A stretch of DNA of 64,000 nucleotides from Rhizobium sp. NXC14 (GCF_002117485.1 NZ_CP021032.1:558001-622000); one strand, 5' to 3'. Counted from the stretch's first letter, positions 1 to 9,604 are shown. Translations and numbers: made by a program. The notes: generated from the letters alone by a model not told the origin.

Positions 1-90
1 CGGCTTCGGTGTTGTGGTGCAGCCTGCAGCCGCCAGTCCTACGAATAAAATCCCGATCAGGGATTTTCGAAAGGAAATCTCCGCCCTCAA
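1..90 (-). CDS. Lipoprotein, N-terminal part only (runs off left edge)
   Basis: The minus strand encodes 30 codons from a TTG start at position 90 to the window edge. The N-terminus is basic (RAEISFRK), followed by a hydrophobic stretch and the lipobox LAAAGC with the lipidated Cys at residue 24, then a Thr/Pro-rich mature start. A strong AGGAGG lies about 9 bases before the TTG, and an in-frame stop just upstream fixes the start region. This indicates an outer- or inner-membrane lipoprotein. The function cannot be told because the rest lies outside the window. Confidence 0.6.
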   Translation of the reverse strand, partial: MRAEISFRKSLIGILFVGLAAAGCTTTPKP

Positions 91-263
91 CGCCAGGTGC
101 CTCCTATGGGATTAGTCCAGCCCTTTATGATTAACGCGCAAAATCTTTTACTCGTCATATGACTGAAATACAAACAACCTCAGATAACAAAAGGCCGGAT
201 GGACTCCCGCGAAGGGCGATTCCGGCTGAGGCCTGGGACCGACCGATGCGTAAATCCGGAGGG

Positions 264-278
264 TTAACGAATTATTAA
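264..278. promoter_or_regulatory. CtrA-type site TTAA-N7-TTAA
   Basis: The sequence has TTAA at 264-267, seven bases, then TTAA at 275-278, matching the full CtrA recognition motif of alphaproteobacteria. It lies between the 3' end of cysA and the leftward lipoprotein gene starting at 90, so it could act on that gene at about 175 bases distance. Binding is inferred from the motif only. Confidence 0.4.
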
Positions 279-321
279 GCAAGCGCCGTGAGCGCGTCAG
301 GAACGACGCGCGCAATCGGGA

Positions 322-1362
322 TCAGCCGCGGAACAGCTTCCAGCGGGTCGGCTTGAACGCCACGCGGTGACGGTCGAGCCGGTCAGCCTCGCTCGGCGGC
401 AGCTCGATTTCGATATTTGGCCGGTCATTGCCGATATCGAGTTCGATATGGCGCGTACCGGCGACGCGGCGGCTGGAGACCGGCTGGCCGCCAATGCAGT
501 TTTCGGCTGATTCGCACAGCCTGACATCATGCGGGCGGAAGTAGAGCTGCGCCGGTCCATCCGGCTCGCCCTCGGCATTGAGGCCGAGCGAGCGGCCTTC
601 GAAGAGAATATCGCCGCCCGAAATCTCGACCTGCAGGCAGTTGGATTGGCCGATGAAGCCGAAGACGAAGGGCGAGTTCGGATAATCATAGACTTCGTCG
701 GGCGTCCCGACCTGCTCGATCGCGCCCTGGCTCATCACGACGACGCGATCGGCAAGCTCCAGTGCCTCATCCTGGTCGTGGGTGACGAAGACGGTGGTGT
801 GGCCGGTACGGTCGTGGATCTCGCGCAGCCATTTGCGCAGGTCCTTGCGCACCTGAGCATCGAGCGCCCCGAAGGGTTCGTCGAGCAAGAGCACATTCGG
901 CTCGACGGCCATGGCGCGGGCGAGCGCCACGCGCTGACGCTGGCCGCCGGAAAGCTGGGCGGGATAGCGTTTTTCAAGGCCGGACAACTGGACGAGGTCA
1001 AGCAGTTCCAGCGCCCGTCGGCGGATATCGGCCTTGGCAGGCCGCCGCGCGCCCTTTCTGACCCTCAGGCCGAAGGAGACGTTGTCGAGCACCGTCATGT
1101 AGCGGAAGAGGGCGTAATGCTGGAAGACGAAGCCGATATTGCGCTGCTGTACCGATTTCTTCGAGGCATCCTCGTCGCCGAAGAAGATCTGTCCCTCAGT
1201 CGGGCTTTCCAGGCCGGCAATCAGACGCAGCAATGTCGTCTTGCCGGAGCCCGAAGGGCCGAGCAGTGCGATCAGCTCGCCGGAGCGGATGTCGAGCGAG
1301 ACATCGTGGAGCGCCGGAAAACGATCGAATTCCTTGCGGATGTTTTGAACGCGTACTTCCAT
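322..1362 (-). CDS. cysA: Sulfate/thiosulfate ABC transporter ATP-binding protein CysA
   Basis: This 346-residue protein is the ATPase that powers sulfate/thiosulfate import from the cytoplasmic face of the inner membrane. It has Walker A GPSGSGKT at 35-42, signature LSGGQ at 137-141, Walker B VLLLDEP at 157-163 and the switch His at about 195. The C-terminal part after about 240 looks like the TOBE-type regulatory domain usual in CysA. It is the last gene of a four-gene minus-strand operon, starting 10 bases after the cysW stop. Length and motifs match the family; the sulfate assignment rests on the neighbouring binding protein and permeases. Confidence 0.93.
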   Translation of the reverse strand: MEVRVQNIRKEFDRFPALHDVSLDIRSGELIALLGPSGSGKTTLLRLIAGLESPTEGQIFFGDEDASKKSVQQRNIGFVFQHYALFRYMTVLDNVSFGLRVRKGARRPAKADIRRRALELLDLVQLSGLEKRYPAQLSGGQRQRVALARAMAVEPNVLLLDEPFGALDAQVRKDLRKWLREIHDRTGHTTVFVTHDQDEALELADRVVVMSQGAIEQVGTPDEVYDYPNSPFVFGFIGQSNCLQVEISGGDILFEGRSLGLNAEGEPDGPAQLYFRPHDVRLCESAENCIGGQPVSSRRVAGTRHIELDIGNDRPNIEIELPPSEADRLDRHRVAFKPTRWKLFRG

Positions 1363-1372
1363 TCCAGATCCT

Positions 1373-2245
1373 TCAGTGCCGCCGGCTGGCGGAGATTTCA
1401 GCGCTGTAGCGCATTTCCAGCAGCGTCTTCAAAACAAGAGTCACGAGCGCGAGCAAGGCCAAAAGCGTGGCGACGGCAAAAGCGCCGGTGAAATTATATT
1501 CGTTATAAAGAATTTCGACCTGCAGCGGCATGGTGTTCGTCTGGCCGCGGATGTGGCCGGAGACGACAGAGACCGCGCCGAATTCGCCCATGGCGCGGGC
1601 ATTGCAAAGCAGCACGCCGTAGAGCAGGCCCCATTTGATGTTCGGCAGCGTCACGTGCCAGAAGGTCTGCCAGCCGCTGGCGCCGAGCGACAGGGCTGCC
1701 TCCTCGTCGGCCGTTCCCTGCTCCTGCATCAGCGGGATCAGCTCGCGGGCGACGAACGGGAAGGTGACGAACATCGTCGCCAGGATCAGCCCCGGCACGG
1801 CGAAGAGGATCTTGATGTCGTTTGCGCTGAGCCAATGGCCGAGCCACGTGTTGGCGCCGAACAAGAGCACGAAGACCAGGCCCGAAATCACGGGTGAAAC
1901 CGAGAAGGGCAGGTCGATCAGCGTCGTGAGGAATGCCTTGCCCTTGAACTCGAACTTGGCGATCGTCCAGGCGGCGGCGACCCCGAAGGCGAGGTTCAGC
2001 GGTACGCTGATGCCGGCGACGACGAGCGTCAGGCGGATCGCCGAGAAGGTCTCTGCATCGCCAAGCGCCTCGAGGAAGGGGCCGGCACCTTTGCGAAAAG
2101 CCTCGACGAAGACGGCGGCGAGCGGCAACAGCAGGATTAGCAGCAAGAAATGCAGCGAAACGGCGATCAGCGTGTATCGCGCCATTCTGTGTTCGGTGGT
2201 CACCGAACGCAGTTTCGTCGGTTGAACGGTCGCATCAAGCGCCAT
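1373..2245 (-). CDS. cysW: Sulfate ABC transporter permease CysW
   Basis: This 290-residue inner-membrane permease has about six hydrophobic segments. It carries the cytoplasmic coupling motif of binding-protein-dependent permeases ([21 protein letters not shown], roughly 185-205), which docks on CysA. It overlaps the 3' end of cysT by 11 bases, which suggests translational coupling. With CysT it forms the heterodimeric channel for sulfate/thiosulfate. The conserved stretch [15 protein letters not shown] is typical of CysW. Confidence 0.92.
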   Translation of the reverse strand: MALDATVQPTKLRSVTTEHRMARYTLIAVSLHFLLLILLLPLAAVFVEAFRKGAGPFLEALGDAETFSAIRLTLVVAGISVPLNLAFGVAAAWTIAKFEFKGKAFLTTLIDLPFSVSPVISGLVFVLLFGANTWLGHWLSANDIKILFAVPGLILATMFVTFPFVARELIPLMQEQGTADEEAALSLGASGWQTFWHVTLPNIKWGLLYGVLLCNARAMGEFGAVSVVSGHIRGQTNTMPLQVEILYNEYNFTGAFAVATLLALLALVTLVLKTLLEMRYSAEISASRRH

Positions 2246-3092
2246 AGCCGTACCTCCGCCTGCTCCAGCTCTGGATGAGATTGATGACGAGCAACAAGGC
2301 GAACGAGATCACCAGCATGATCGCCGCGATGCCAGTCGCTGCCGCATAATTATACTCTTCGAGTTTGATGACGATCAGCAGCGGTGCGATTTCCGATTTG
2401 AACGGCAGGTTGCCGGCGATGAAGATGACCGAGCCGTATTCGCCGACGCCGCGGGCAAAGGCGAGCGCGAAGCCGGTCAGCACGGCCGGCGCCAGCCCCG
2501 GCAGCAGCACGCGGAAAATCGTCTGGAAGCGGTTGGCGCCGAGCGTAGCCGCGGCCTCTTCGACCTCCTTGTCGATTTCCTCCATGACAGGCTGCACGGT
2601 GCGCACCACGAAGGGCAGGCCGACGAAGATCAGCGCCACGACGATGCCGGCCGGGGTAAAGGCAATCTTGATGCCGAGCGGTGTCAGCAACTGGCCGACC
2701 CAGCCGTTCGGCGCGTAGAGCGCCGCCAATGCAATGCCGGCGACGGCCGTCGGCAGCGCGAAGGGCAGGTCGACCATGGCGTCGATGACGCGCTTGCCGG
2801 GGAAACGGTAGCGTACCAGCACCCAGGCGAGGATGATGCCGAAGACGGCGTTGATGATCGCAGCGATGAAAGCGCTGCCGAAGCTGATGCGTAGCGCGTT
2901 CAATATGCGCGGATCGAACGCGATCGACCAGAATTTCTCCCAGCCGAGCGCGCTCGACCGGACGGCAAGGCCGGAGAGCGGGATGAGGATCAGAAGGGTG
3001 AGCCAGGTCAATGTAAGACCGAGCGCCATTCCGAAACCCGGAATGACGCTCGGCCGCTTGAACCGCCACCGCGTGGGGCTATGTGCTTTCAT
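2235..3092 (-). CDS. cysT: Sulfate ABC transporter permease CysT (CysU)
   Basis: This 285-residue partner permease has several hydrophobic segments and the EAA-type loop ([21 protein letters not shown]) that contacts the ATPase. The following [12 protein letters not shown] stretch is characteristic of CysT/CysU. It starts 8 bases after the stop of the binding-protein gene and overlaps cysW, so the four genes are very likely one transcript. It forms half of the inner-membrane pore of the sulfate importer. Confidence 0.92.
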   Translation of the reverse strand: MKAHSPTRWRFKRPSVIPGFGMALGLTLTWLTLLILIPLSGLAVRSSALGWEKFWSIAFDPRILNALRISFGSAFIAAIINAVFGIILAWVLVRYRFPGKRVIDAMVDLPFALPTAVAGIALAALYAPNGWVGQLLTPLGIKIAFTPAGIVVALIFVGLPFVVRTVQPVMEEIDKEVEEAAATLGANRFQTIFRVLLPGLAPAVLTGFALAFARGVGEYGSVIFIAGNLPFKSEIAPLLIVIKLEEYNYAAATGIAAIMLVISFALLLVINLIQSWSRRRYGYGA

Positions 3093-3100
3093 GAAGTCTA

Positions 3101-4126
3101 TTATTGGGCCGGCTTGTAGATTTGGTCAAATACCCCGCCATCGCCGAAGAATTTCGGCTGGGCTTCCTTCCAGCCGCCGAAGTCGTCGATGGTGGCGAGC
3201 TGCAGCTTCGGGAAGCGGGCGATATCGGCCGGATCGGCGGCTTCAGGCTTGATCGGCCGGTAGTAGTGCTTTGCGGCGATCTTCTGGCCTTCATCCGAAT
3301 AGAGGTAGTTGAGATAGGCTTCGGCGACCTTGCGCGTGCCCTTCTTGTCGACATTGCCGTCGACGACGGCGACTGGCGGGTCGGCGCGGATAGAGAAGCT
3401 TGGCGTCACGATCTCGAACTGGTCAGGACCCAGTTCTTCGAGCGAAAGATAGGCTTCGTTTTCCCAGGCGAGCAGCACGTCGCCGAGGCCGCGCTGGACG
3501 AAGGTGGTCGTGGCGCCGCGGGCGCCGGTGTCGAGAACAGGAACATGCTGCAGCAGTTTCGTCACATATTCCTGCGCTTTGGCATCGTCACCGCCATTTG
3601 CCTGCTTGGCCCATGCCCAGGCTGCCAGGAAGTTCCACCGTGCGCCGCCCGAGGTCTTGGGGTTCGGGGTGATGACCTGCACGTCATCCTTGACCAGGTC
3701 GCCCCAGTCCTTGACGCCCTTCGGGTTGCCCTTGCGGACGAGGAAGACGACCGTCGACGTATAGGGCGTCGAATTGTTGGGCAACTTGGTCTTCCAGTCG
3801 GCCGGGATCTTGCCGGTCTTCTTGGCGATGGCGTCGATGTCGCCTTCGAGGGCCAGGGTGACCACGTCTGCGTCGAGACCGTCGATGACCGAGCGGGCCT
3901 GAGCGCCGGAGCCGCCGTGCGAGGCCTGGATCGTCACGGTTTCACCCGTATCCTTCTGCCACTTGGCGGCAAAGGCTGCGTTGAAATCCTTATACAATTC
4001 GCGAGTCGGATCATAGGAAACGTTGAGAAGCGTTTGATCGGCGAATGCCGGAGCGATGCCCCCGATCGCAAAGCTGCCTGCCATGACCGCGGCTGCGATG
4101 AGCCGGGTAAACCGTTGTGTCTGCAT
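3101..4126 (-). CDS. sbp: Periplasmic sulfate-binding protein
   Basis: This 341-residue protein begins with a typical signal peptide that ends at APAFA near residue 29. The mature part opens with the Sbp/CysP hallmark NVSYDPTRE. It also has [20 protein letters not shown] and [15 protein letters not shown], segments that line the sulfate pocket in this family. It delivers sulfate or thiosulfate to CysT/CysW in the periplasm. It is the first gene of the operon, with GGAGAGGG about 10 bases before the ATG. Sbp and CysP are not separable by eye, so thiosulfate could be a co-substrate. Confidence 0.92.
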   Translation of the reverse strand: MQTQRFTRLIAAAVMAGSFAIGGIAPAFADQTLLNVSYDPTRELYKDFNAAFAAKWQKDTGETVTIQASHGGSGAQARSVIDGLDADVVTLALEGDIDAIAKKTGKIPADWKTKLPNNSTPYTSTVVFLVRKGNPKGVKDWGDLVKDDVQVITPNPKTSGGARWNFLAAWAWAKQANGGDDAKAQEYVTKLLQHVPVLDTGARGATTTFVQRGLGDVLLAWENEAYLSLEELGPDQFEIVTPSFSIRADPPVAVVDGNVDKKGTRKVAEAYLNYLYSDEGQKIAAKHYYRPIKPEAADPADIARFPKLQLATIDDFGGWKEAQPKFFGDGGVFDQIYKPAQ

Positions 4127-4469
4127 TGAGGAACCCTCTCCTGTTATGTCTTAACTCTATCAAGTCAGTCGTATAATGAAACAAAGGTTCTTCCGGTTCC
4201 GGGCTTGGCCTTAGAATGTCATTCCATTTCGGGGCTGATTTGGAAATGAGCGTGCCGAAGTTGGCCGCGGCCAATTGGGGCAGACCGTGTTTTTTTGGCC
4301 ACAGTTCTTCCACGAAAGCGCCATGGTGAAGCCGATTTTTGCGATGGTTTTGCCGCGATGACACTTGCGGATTCCTATATGGGCCTCCGTGCGGTCGTGT
4401 TCACCGGCCGCTACGTGGGGGCATCCCTTGAAATGCGCCTCACAATTCAACCTGTTAGGGCCATTCAAA
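4127..4469. promoter_or_regulatory. Divergent promoter region, sulfate operon / porin
   Basis: This 343-base stretch separates the leftward sbp operon from the rightward porin gene and must hold both promoters and the porin leader. The half next to sbp is AT-richer (around 4150-4190). No open frame here has both a ribosome site and coding character, and I see no recognisable operator, riboswitch or RNA gene. The porin start at 4470 is preceded by a weak TTAGGG. Confidence 0.4.
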
Positions 4470-5486
4470 ATGAATATCAGAACTATCCTTTTTGCCTCCG
4501 TTGCCGCCCTTGCCGCGGCCTCCGGAGCGCGCGCAGCCGACGCCATCGTGGCAGCGGAACCCGAGCCCGTGGAATATGTTCGCGTTTGCGACGCCTACGG
4601 TACCGGCTATTTTTATATTCCGGGAACGGAAACATGCCTTTCGATCGGCGGCTACATCCGTACCGAAGTGCGCTTCGGTGACAACATTGCCGGCGATTCC
4701 GACGTAAACTTCTGGACTCGCGGTCAGGTCACCTTCCAGGCCAAGAACGACACCGAGTACGGCACGCTGACCGGCGTCCTGACGCTGCGTTACAATGCCG
4801 ACAACGCCTCCGATCAGGAAGCGCTGCTGGACGAGGGCTACATCGATATCGCCGGTTTCCGCGTCGGTAAGCTCTATAGCTGGTGGGACGACGACATGAG
4901 CGGCGAGACCGATACGCTCGCCAGCAACGAGACGACCCACAACTCGATCCGTTATCAGTACGAGAATGGCGCTTTCGCCGCCGGCCTCTCGGTCGACGAG
5001 CTGGAAGAAGACTATGCCACCAAGCCGGGCGAAGGCCCGAACAACTTCGGTGTGGCAGGCCAGGTCTCCTACAAGGCCGGCGCTATCAGCGCTTACCTGC
5101 TTGCCGGTTATGACACCGACACCAGCGAAGTCGCGGTTCGTGGTATCGTCTATGCCGACATCGGTCCGGGCACGCTCGGCATCGCCGGCGTCTGGGCAAG
5201 CGGCGCCAACTACTACTACGAAGAGTCCGAATGGACGATCGCAGCAGAATATGCCCTGAAGATCAACGAGAAGTGGACGGTGACCCCGGGCTTCCAGTAC
5301 TTCGAAAACATCGCCCTCGAGGCCGACGGCAACGGCTTCACCGGCGGCAGCGCCTACACAACCGGTGTGACGATCGACTATCGCATCGTCGACGACCTCC
5401 GAACGAAGCTCAGCGTGCAGTACCACGATGAGGACGAAGGCGACGACGAAGTCTTCGGCTTCCTGCGCTTCCAGCGCGATTTCTAA
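4470..5486 (+). CDS. Rhizobial outer-membrane porin (RopA-like)
   Basis: This 338-residue protein starts at MNIRTILF and has a signal peptide ending around GARAADA. The mature start carries the rhizobial/Brucella porin pattern EYVRVCDAYGTGYFYIPGT followed by CLSIGGYIRTEVRFGD. The protein then alternates short strands rich in aromatic and acidic residues and ends in a terminal Phe (FLRFQRDF), as expected for a trimeric beta-barrel porin assembled by Bam. The longer in-frame extension to 4365 is rejected because only the start at 4470 gives a signal peptide. It diverges from the sulfate operon and is monocistronic, with a terminator right behind it. The family is firm; the exact paralog is not. 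Confidence 0.9.
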   Translation: MNIRTILFASVAALAAASGARAADAIVAAEPEPVEYVRVCDAYGTGYFYIPGTETCLSIGGYIRTEVRFGDNIAGDSDVNFWTRGQVTFQAKNDTEYGTLTGVLTLRYNADNASDQEALLDEGYIDIAGFRVGKLYSWWDDDMSGETDTLASNETTHNSIRYQYENGAFAAGLSVDELEEDYATKPGEGPNNFGVAGQVSYKAGAISAYLLAGYDTDTSEVAVRGIVYADIGPGTLGIAGVWASGANYYYEESEWTIAAEYALKINEKWTVTPGFQYFENIALEADGNGFTGGSAYTTGVTIDYRIVDDLRTKLSVQYHDEDEGDDEVFGFLRFQRDF

Positions 5487-5510
5487 GTCGATCTGATTGC
5501 AGACGAACGG

Positions 5511-5537
5511 GCGCGGCCTTCGGGCCGCGTCTTTTTT
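5511..5537 (+). terminator. Rho-independent terminator of the porin gene
   Basis: A 7-bp perfect GC stem (CGCGGCC / GGCCGCG) with a TTCG loop is followed by six T residues, 25 bases after the porin stop. The T run ends at the stop codon of the convergent ptsN-like gene. Confidence 0.85.
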
Positions 5538-5991
5538 ACGCCCGGGAATCAGCGATGAAGTCGGAATAGAATTCGTCCGCCGTTCCTGCCTTGCGCATGG
5601 CGGCAAGCACGCCATCCGATTGCAGCCGCCGGGCGATGCCCGAGAGCACATTCAGATATTCGCCGCGATTGTTCTCCCCGAAGATGAGCACGAAGGCGAT
5701 ATCGGTCGGGATATCGTCGATCGCCTCGAAATCCAGCGGCTGCGCGAAACGAATGAGAAGGCCGCGCGGGCTCGTCATGCCGTCGATGGCGGCATGCGGG
5801 ATGGCAATGCCATTGCCGATCCCCGTAGAGCCGAGCCTCTCACGCGCTTCGAGCGCCTTCAGGATGGTCTGGCCGTCGACGGAGAAGGCCCTCGCCGCCT
5901 TGTCGGCGATGATCTGCAGCGCGCGCCATTTCGTCGGTGCCGAGACACCGATGAAAGTGTGCTCCGGCCGGATGATGTTGGGAAGGTTCAT
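5536..5991 (-). CDS. ptsN: PTS EIIA-Ntr-like regulatory protein (PtsN family), kdp-linked
   Basis: This 151-residue protein is of the EIIA nitrogen-PTS type. The phosphorylatable His is in GIAIPHAAI (His66), with the usual downstream FLIFGEN-like core (VLIFGENNRGEY). The start at 5991 gives the normal family length; longer frames add an unrelated N-terminus. It lies 68 bases after the kdpE stop on the same strand, so it may be the last gene of the kdp cluster. In E. coli, PtsN binds KdpD and TrkA and tunes potassium uptake, and rhizobia are known to have more than one PtsN. A potassium-linked role here is inferred from position. The usual ptsN neighbours (rpoN, hpf) are absent, which points to a second paralog. 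Confidence 0.8.
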   Translation of the reverse strand: MNLPNIIRPEHTFIGVSAPTKWRALQIIADKAARAFSVDGQTILKALEARERLGSTGIGNGIAIPHAAIDGMTSPRGLLIRFAQPLDFEAIDDIPTDIAFVLIFGENNRGEYLNVLSGIARRLQSDGVLAAMRKAGTADEFYSDFIADSRA

Positions 5992-6059
5992 GTCATTCTC
6001 GATGTGGGCGGCTCGAAATGGTCGGCTCGATATGGTCGGGCATCGGGAGGGAGGAGATG

Positions 6060-6752
6060 TCAGTCCGGTTCCCTGAGCCGATAGCCGACGCCGGTTTCGG
6101 TGGTGATATAGTGTGGCTGGTCGGGGCTCTGCTCGATCTTCTGCCTGAGCTGCCTGATGTAGACGCGCAGATATTGCACATCGGCCGCCGGCCCCCATAC
6201 CTGCTTCAAAAGAAACTGGTGTGTCAGCACCTTGCCGGCATGCTGGGCGAGCACGCGCAGGATGTCATATTCCTTCGGCGACAATTTTAGTTCCTCGCCG
6301 CCGACCTTGACGATGCGCTTGACGAGGTCGACCGACAGCTCGCCGGTCTGGAAGATCGCCTTTTCGCCCTGCTGCTGCAGGCGATGGCGCAGCGCCACGC
6401 GGATGCGGGCGCCAAGTTCGTTGATGCCGAAGGGCTTGGTGACGTAATCGTCGGCGCCGCTTTCCAGCGCCTTAACGATGCCGGCCTCGTCGGTGCGGCT
6501 GGAGAGGATGACGACGGGTATGGACAGGCCTTCGTCGCGCCATTCCTGCAAGAGATCATGTCCCGGTTTGTCAGGCAGGCCGAGATCGAGCAGGATGAGA
6601 TCGGGCCTGTCGTCGGCGACCCACTGACGGGCGCTGGCAGCGTTCGGCGCCTCCTGCACCTCGTAGCCCTGCGCGGTCAGGCCGACGCGGAGCAGCTTGC
6701 GGATTGGAGGCTCGTCGTCGACGACGAGGATCTTGACGGCTGAACCGGTCAT
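6060..6752 (-). CDS. kdpE: Response regulator KdpE
   Basis: This 230-residue protein is an OmpR-type response regulator. The receiver domain spans about 5-120, with acidic pocket DDE at 12-14, phospho-acceptor Asp56 in LILLDLGLP and the conserved Lys in VTKPFG. The winged-helix DNA-binding domain spans about 130-228 (LSPKEYDILRVLAQHAGKV, YIRQLRQKIE). Phosphorylated KdpE activates the kdp operon. Its ATG overlaps the kdpD stop by 4 bases, so the pair is co-translated. It is intact and of normal length. Confidence 0.95.
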   Translation of the reverse strand: MTGSAVKILVVDDEPPIRKLLRVGLTAQGYEVQEAPNAASARQWVADDRPDLILLDLGLPDKPGHDLLQEWRDEGLSIPVVILSSRTDEAGIVKALESGADDYVTKPFGINELGARIRVALRHRLQQQGEKAIFQTGELSVDLVKRIVKVGGEELKLSPKEYDILRVLAQHAGKVLTHQFLLKQVWGPAADVQYLRVYIRQLRQKIEQSPDQPHYITTETGVGYRLREPD

Positions 6753-9457
6753 CTGAGTTCATCCAGTTTCGGTATGTCGTTGGGCTTCGGCAGGTGAATG
6801 GTGAAAACGGCGCCCGGGCGGCCCTTTCGGTTGGCGGCGGTGATCGTGCCGCCCATCGCCTCGATGAAACCGCGGCAGATGGAAAGGCCGAGGCCGGTGC
6901 CGGCGCGCACCTGATCGCCCTTGCGCACCCGGTAGAAGGTGTCGAAGACGCGGGTAAGGTCGGTAGGTGGAATGCCTGGGCCTTCGTCCGAGACCTGCAG
7001 GACGACGTTGTCGGCATCGGCCCAGCCCTCGATATGGACCACCGATCCCTCAGGCGCATATTTCGCGGCATTGTCGAGCAGGTTGAAGATCACCTGCTCG
7101 AACAGGACGGGATCGACCCGCACCATCGGCAGGTCGGCGGGGATGCTCGTCTCGGTCTTGTGGTGCTCGAGGATCTTTGCGGCCCGACGCAGCGCGCTGC
7201 CGACAATATCGCCGGCATAATGCAGCGCAAAATTCGGCTCCATCGCACCGGATTCGATCTTGGTCATGTCGAGCAGGTTGGCGATGAAACGATTGAGGCG
7301 CTCGGATTCGTCGACGACGGTGGAAAGCAGATCGGTGCGGTCCTCCTCCGGCATGGAGGCGAAATAGTCGCGCAGCGTGCCGGCGGCGCCGAGGATAGCC
7401 GCAAGCGGCGTTTTCAGATCATGCGAAATCGAGGTGAGCAGGGCCGAACGCAGCCTGTCGGCTTCGGCCGCAAGCCTTGCCCGGTCGACATCGGCTACGA
7501 GCTGGACGCGTTCGATCGCAAGAGCCGCCTGATCGGCCAGCGCATCGAGCAGCCGCTGCTGCTCCGGCGTCAGCAGCGGCCCGTCGCGGCGGTCGCTGTC
7601 GAGGCCGATGACGCCGACGGCGGTGCGCCCGGTCCTCAGCGGCACATAGAGCCGCTTGGCGCCGGGCAGGGTATCGGCGCCGCGGCCGGCGGCGTGATTG
7701 TGCTCCCAGGCCCAGCGGGCGGCGGCGATATCGGCATCGTCGAGCGTGTCGTCGGGCGGATAACCGGCCTTGACGGCGATGGTGCCCTCTTCCGGCAAGA
7801 GCAGGACGACACGGACCTTCAGCATCGAGGCGAGTTGGAAGGCGGTCGCCCAGAGCACGTCGTCGAGCGTACCCGTGCCGGCGAGCTTCTTTGAGAAAAG
7901 ATAGAGATCTTCTGTCGTGCGGGCCCGCTGCCTGGCGGCGGCAGCCTGCCGCTGCACGGTCGCGGTCAGATTGCTGGCGATGATGGCGACGCCGAGGAAG
8001 AAGAACAGGGCCAGCACGCTTTCTGGATCGCTGATCGTCAGCGTATAGCGCGGCGGCAGGAAGAAGAAGTTGAAGGACAGCGCGCCGAGAATGCAGCTGT
8101 AGAGCGCCGGCCGTAACCCATGCAGGACGGCGGAGGTCAGCACCGCCATCAGGAACACGAGGGCAAGGTTACGCACGTCGAGCACCTGATCGAGCACGAT
8201 GCTGACGCCAAGCGCGACGACGACATAGACGGTCGCCAGCAGATAGGCTCTGAAATCGAATTCAGGGGCCGTGGCCGCCGCCCGGATGCCGCGCGCGGTG
8301 GTGCCGTCCTTCTCATTGCCGGAAATGACATGGACGCTGATCTCGCCGGTCTTGCGGATCAGTTCGTCGGTGATTGAACGGCTCCACCAGTCGCGCCATG
8401 TCGCCATCTTGGGGGCGCCGATGACGATGTGGGTGACATTGTTCGCTGTGGCGTGACGGACGAGCTCTTCGGCGACCTCGCGGCCCGGAATCGTGATCGC
8501 CTCGCCGCCGAGCTGTTCGGCAAGACGCAGCGTTGCGGCAACAGTGTCGCGCTCGGCTTCGGTCAGATTGACCGAACGGCTGGTCTCGACATAGACGGCG
8601 GCCCAGGGCGCGCGCAGGCGCGAGGCCATACGAGCTGCATATCGCACCAGCGAGGCGGAGCGCGGGTGATGGTCAATCGAGACGAGGACACGTTCGCCCG
8701 CCGCCCAAGGGCCGGAGATCGCGTGAGCCTGCATATGGGTGAGCAACTGATCGTCGACGCGCTGGGCGGTTTTGCGCAGCGCAAGTTCTCTCAGCGCCGT
8801 CAGGTTGCCCGGGGTGAAATAGTTGGTCAGCGCCCGCTCGGCGGTGCGGGGCACATAGACCTTGCCGTCATGCAGGCGCTTGATCAGATCGTCCGGCGTC
8901 AGATCGATGATCTCGACGTCGTCGGCCAGGTCGATGATCGAATCCGGCACCGTCTCGCGCACACGGATGCGGGTGATCTGCGAGACGACGTCGTTCAGGC
9001 TTTCGACATGCTGGATGTTGAGCGTCGTGTAGACGTCGATGCCGCGGCCGAGCAATTCCTTGACGTCGAGGTAGCGCTTCGGATGGCGGCTGCCTTCGGC
9101 ATTGGTATGGGCGAGTTCGTCGACCAGAACGAGATCGGGCCTGCGGGCGAGGATGCCGTCGAGGTCCATTTCCTCGAGCGGACGGCCCTTATAGTCGATT
9201 TTGACGCGAGGAATGATCTCGAAACCGGCGAGCAGTGCCTCGGTCTCCTTGCGGCCGTGAGTCTCGACGACGCCGATGACAACGTCGAGGCCGTCGGCGA
9301 GTTTGGCACGGCCGGAGACCAGCATTTCATAGGTCTTGCCGACACCTGGGGCGGCGCCCAGAAAGATCTTCAGACGGCCGCGCATCTCCGCCCGGGCTTT
9401 TTCGAGAAGCGCATCGGGCGAGGGCCTGCCGGCCTGGTCGCGGTTGTCGTCTGGCAT
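6749..9457 (-). CDS. kdpD: Potassium-responsive sensor histidine kinase KdpD
   Basis: This 902-residue inner-membrane sensor kinase has, in order: the N-terminal KdpD domain with Walker A GAAPGVGKT (34-42) and LVDELAHTN (111-119); a universal-stress-protein-like domain (about 253-380); four hydrophobic segments (about 405-500); a GAF-like region (about 520-650); the dimerisation/His box with His679 in SISHDLKTPLA; and a HATPase domain with NLLDNAAKYAP and DEGPGIPP. It controls KdpE phosphorylation according to potassium and ionic conditions. It is separated from kdpC by 240 bases containing a palindromic repeat and overlaps kdpE by 4 bases. All domains are present. Confidence 0.95.
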   Translation of the reverse strand: MPDDNRDQAGRPSPDALLEKARAEMRGRLKIFLGAAPGVGKTYEMLVSGRAKLADGLDVVIGVVETHGRKETEALLAGFEIIPRVKIDYKGRPLEEMDLDGILARRPDLVLVDELAHTNAEGSRHPKRYLDVKELLGRGIDVYTTLNIQHVESLNDVVSQITRIRVRETVPDSIIDLADDVEIIDLTPDDLIKRLHDGKVYVPRTAERALTNYFTPGNLTALRELALRKTAQRVDDQLLTHMQAHAISGPWAAGERVLVSIDHHPRSASLVRYAARMASRLRAPWAAVYVETSRSVNLTEAERDTVAATLRLAEQLGGEAITIPGREVAEELVRHATANNVTHIVIGAPKMATWRDWWSRSITDELIRKTGEISVHVISGNEKDGTTARGIRAAATAPEFDFRAYLLATVYVVVALGVSIVLDQVLDVRNLALVFLMAVLTSAVLHGLRPALYSCILGALSFNFFFLPPRYTLTISDPESVLALFFFLGVAIIASNLTATVQRQAAAARQRARTTEDLYLFSKKLAGTGTLDDVLWATAFQLASMLKVRVVLLLPEEGTIAVKAGYPPDDTLDDADIAAARWAWEHNHAAGRGADTLPGAKRLYVPLRTGRTAVGVIGLDSDRRDGPLLTPEQQRLLDALADQAALAIERVQLVADVDRARLAAEADRLRSALLTSISHDLKTPLAAILGAAGTLRDYFASMPEEDRTDLLSTVVDESERLNRFIANLLDMTKIESGAMEPNFALHYAGDIVGSALRRAAKILEHHKTETSIPADLPMVRVDPVLFEQVIFNLLDNAAKYAPEGSVVHIEGWADADNVVLQVSDEGPGIPPTDLTRVFDTFYRVRKGDQVRAGTGLGLSICRGFIEAMGGTITAANRKGRPGAVFTIHLPKPNDIPKLDELR

Positions 9458-9545
9458 GCGTGTTGTCTTTCTGCGAATGGCGGCAATCGAGGTTCAGCTG
9501 GCGGATGGCATTCCCGATGTTTACGCGGCGAGAAAGCCCCTCATT

Positions 9546-9604
9546 CGGCTGCCGCCACCTTCTCCCCGTCAGAACGGAGGGAGGGTTAGGGTGAGGGGCA
9601 GCCG
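9546..9604. repeat. Rhizobial intergenic palindromic repeat (kdpC-kdpD gap)
   Basis: Outer arms CGGCTGCC (9546-9553) and GGCAGCCG (9597-9604) are perfectly complementary and enclose an imperfect inner palindrome (ACCTTCTCCCCGT opposite ACGGAGGGAGGGTT). The CCTTCTCCCCGT core and the CCCTCACCCTAACCCTC strand also occur at 40261-40380, so this is a dispersed mobile-type repeat or transcribed hairpin. It occupies the 240-base gap between kdpC and kdpD, the rest of which shows nothing recognisable. Confidence 0.7.

Noticed and set aside
3104..4129. 341-codon open frame on the plus strand
   Set aside because: It mirrors the sulfate-binding protein gene almost exactly and has no domain or ribosome site.
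4455..5651. 398-codon open frame on the minus strand
   Set aside because: It is antisense to the porin, which has a signal peptide, family motifs and a terminator. The antisense product has no motif.
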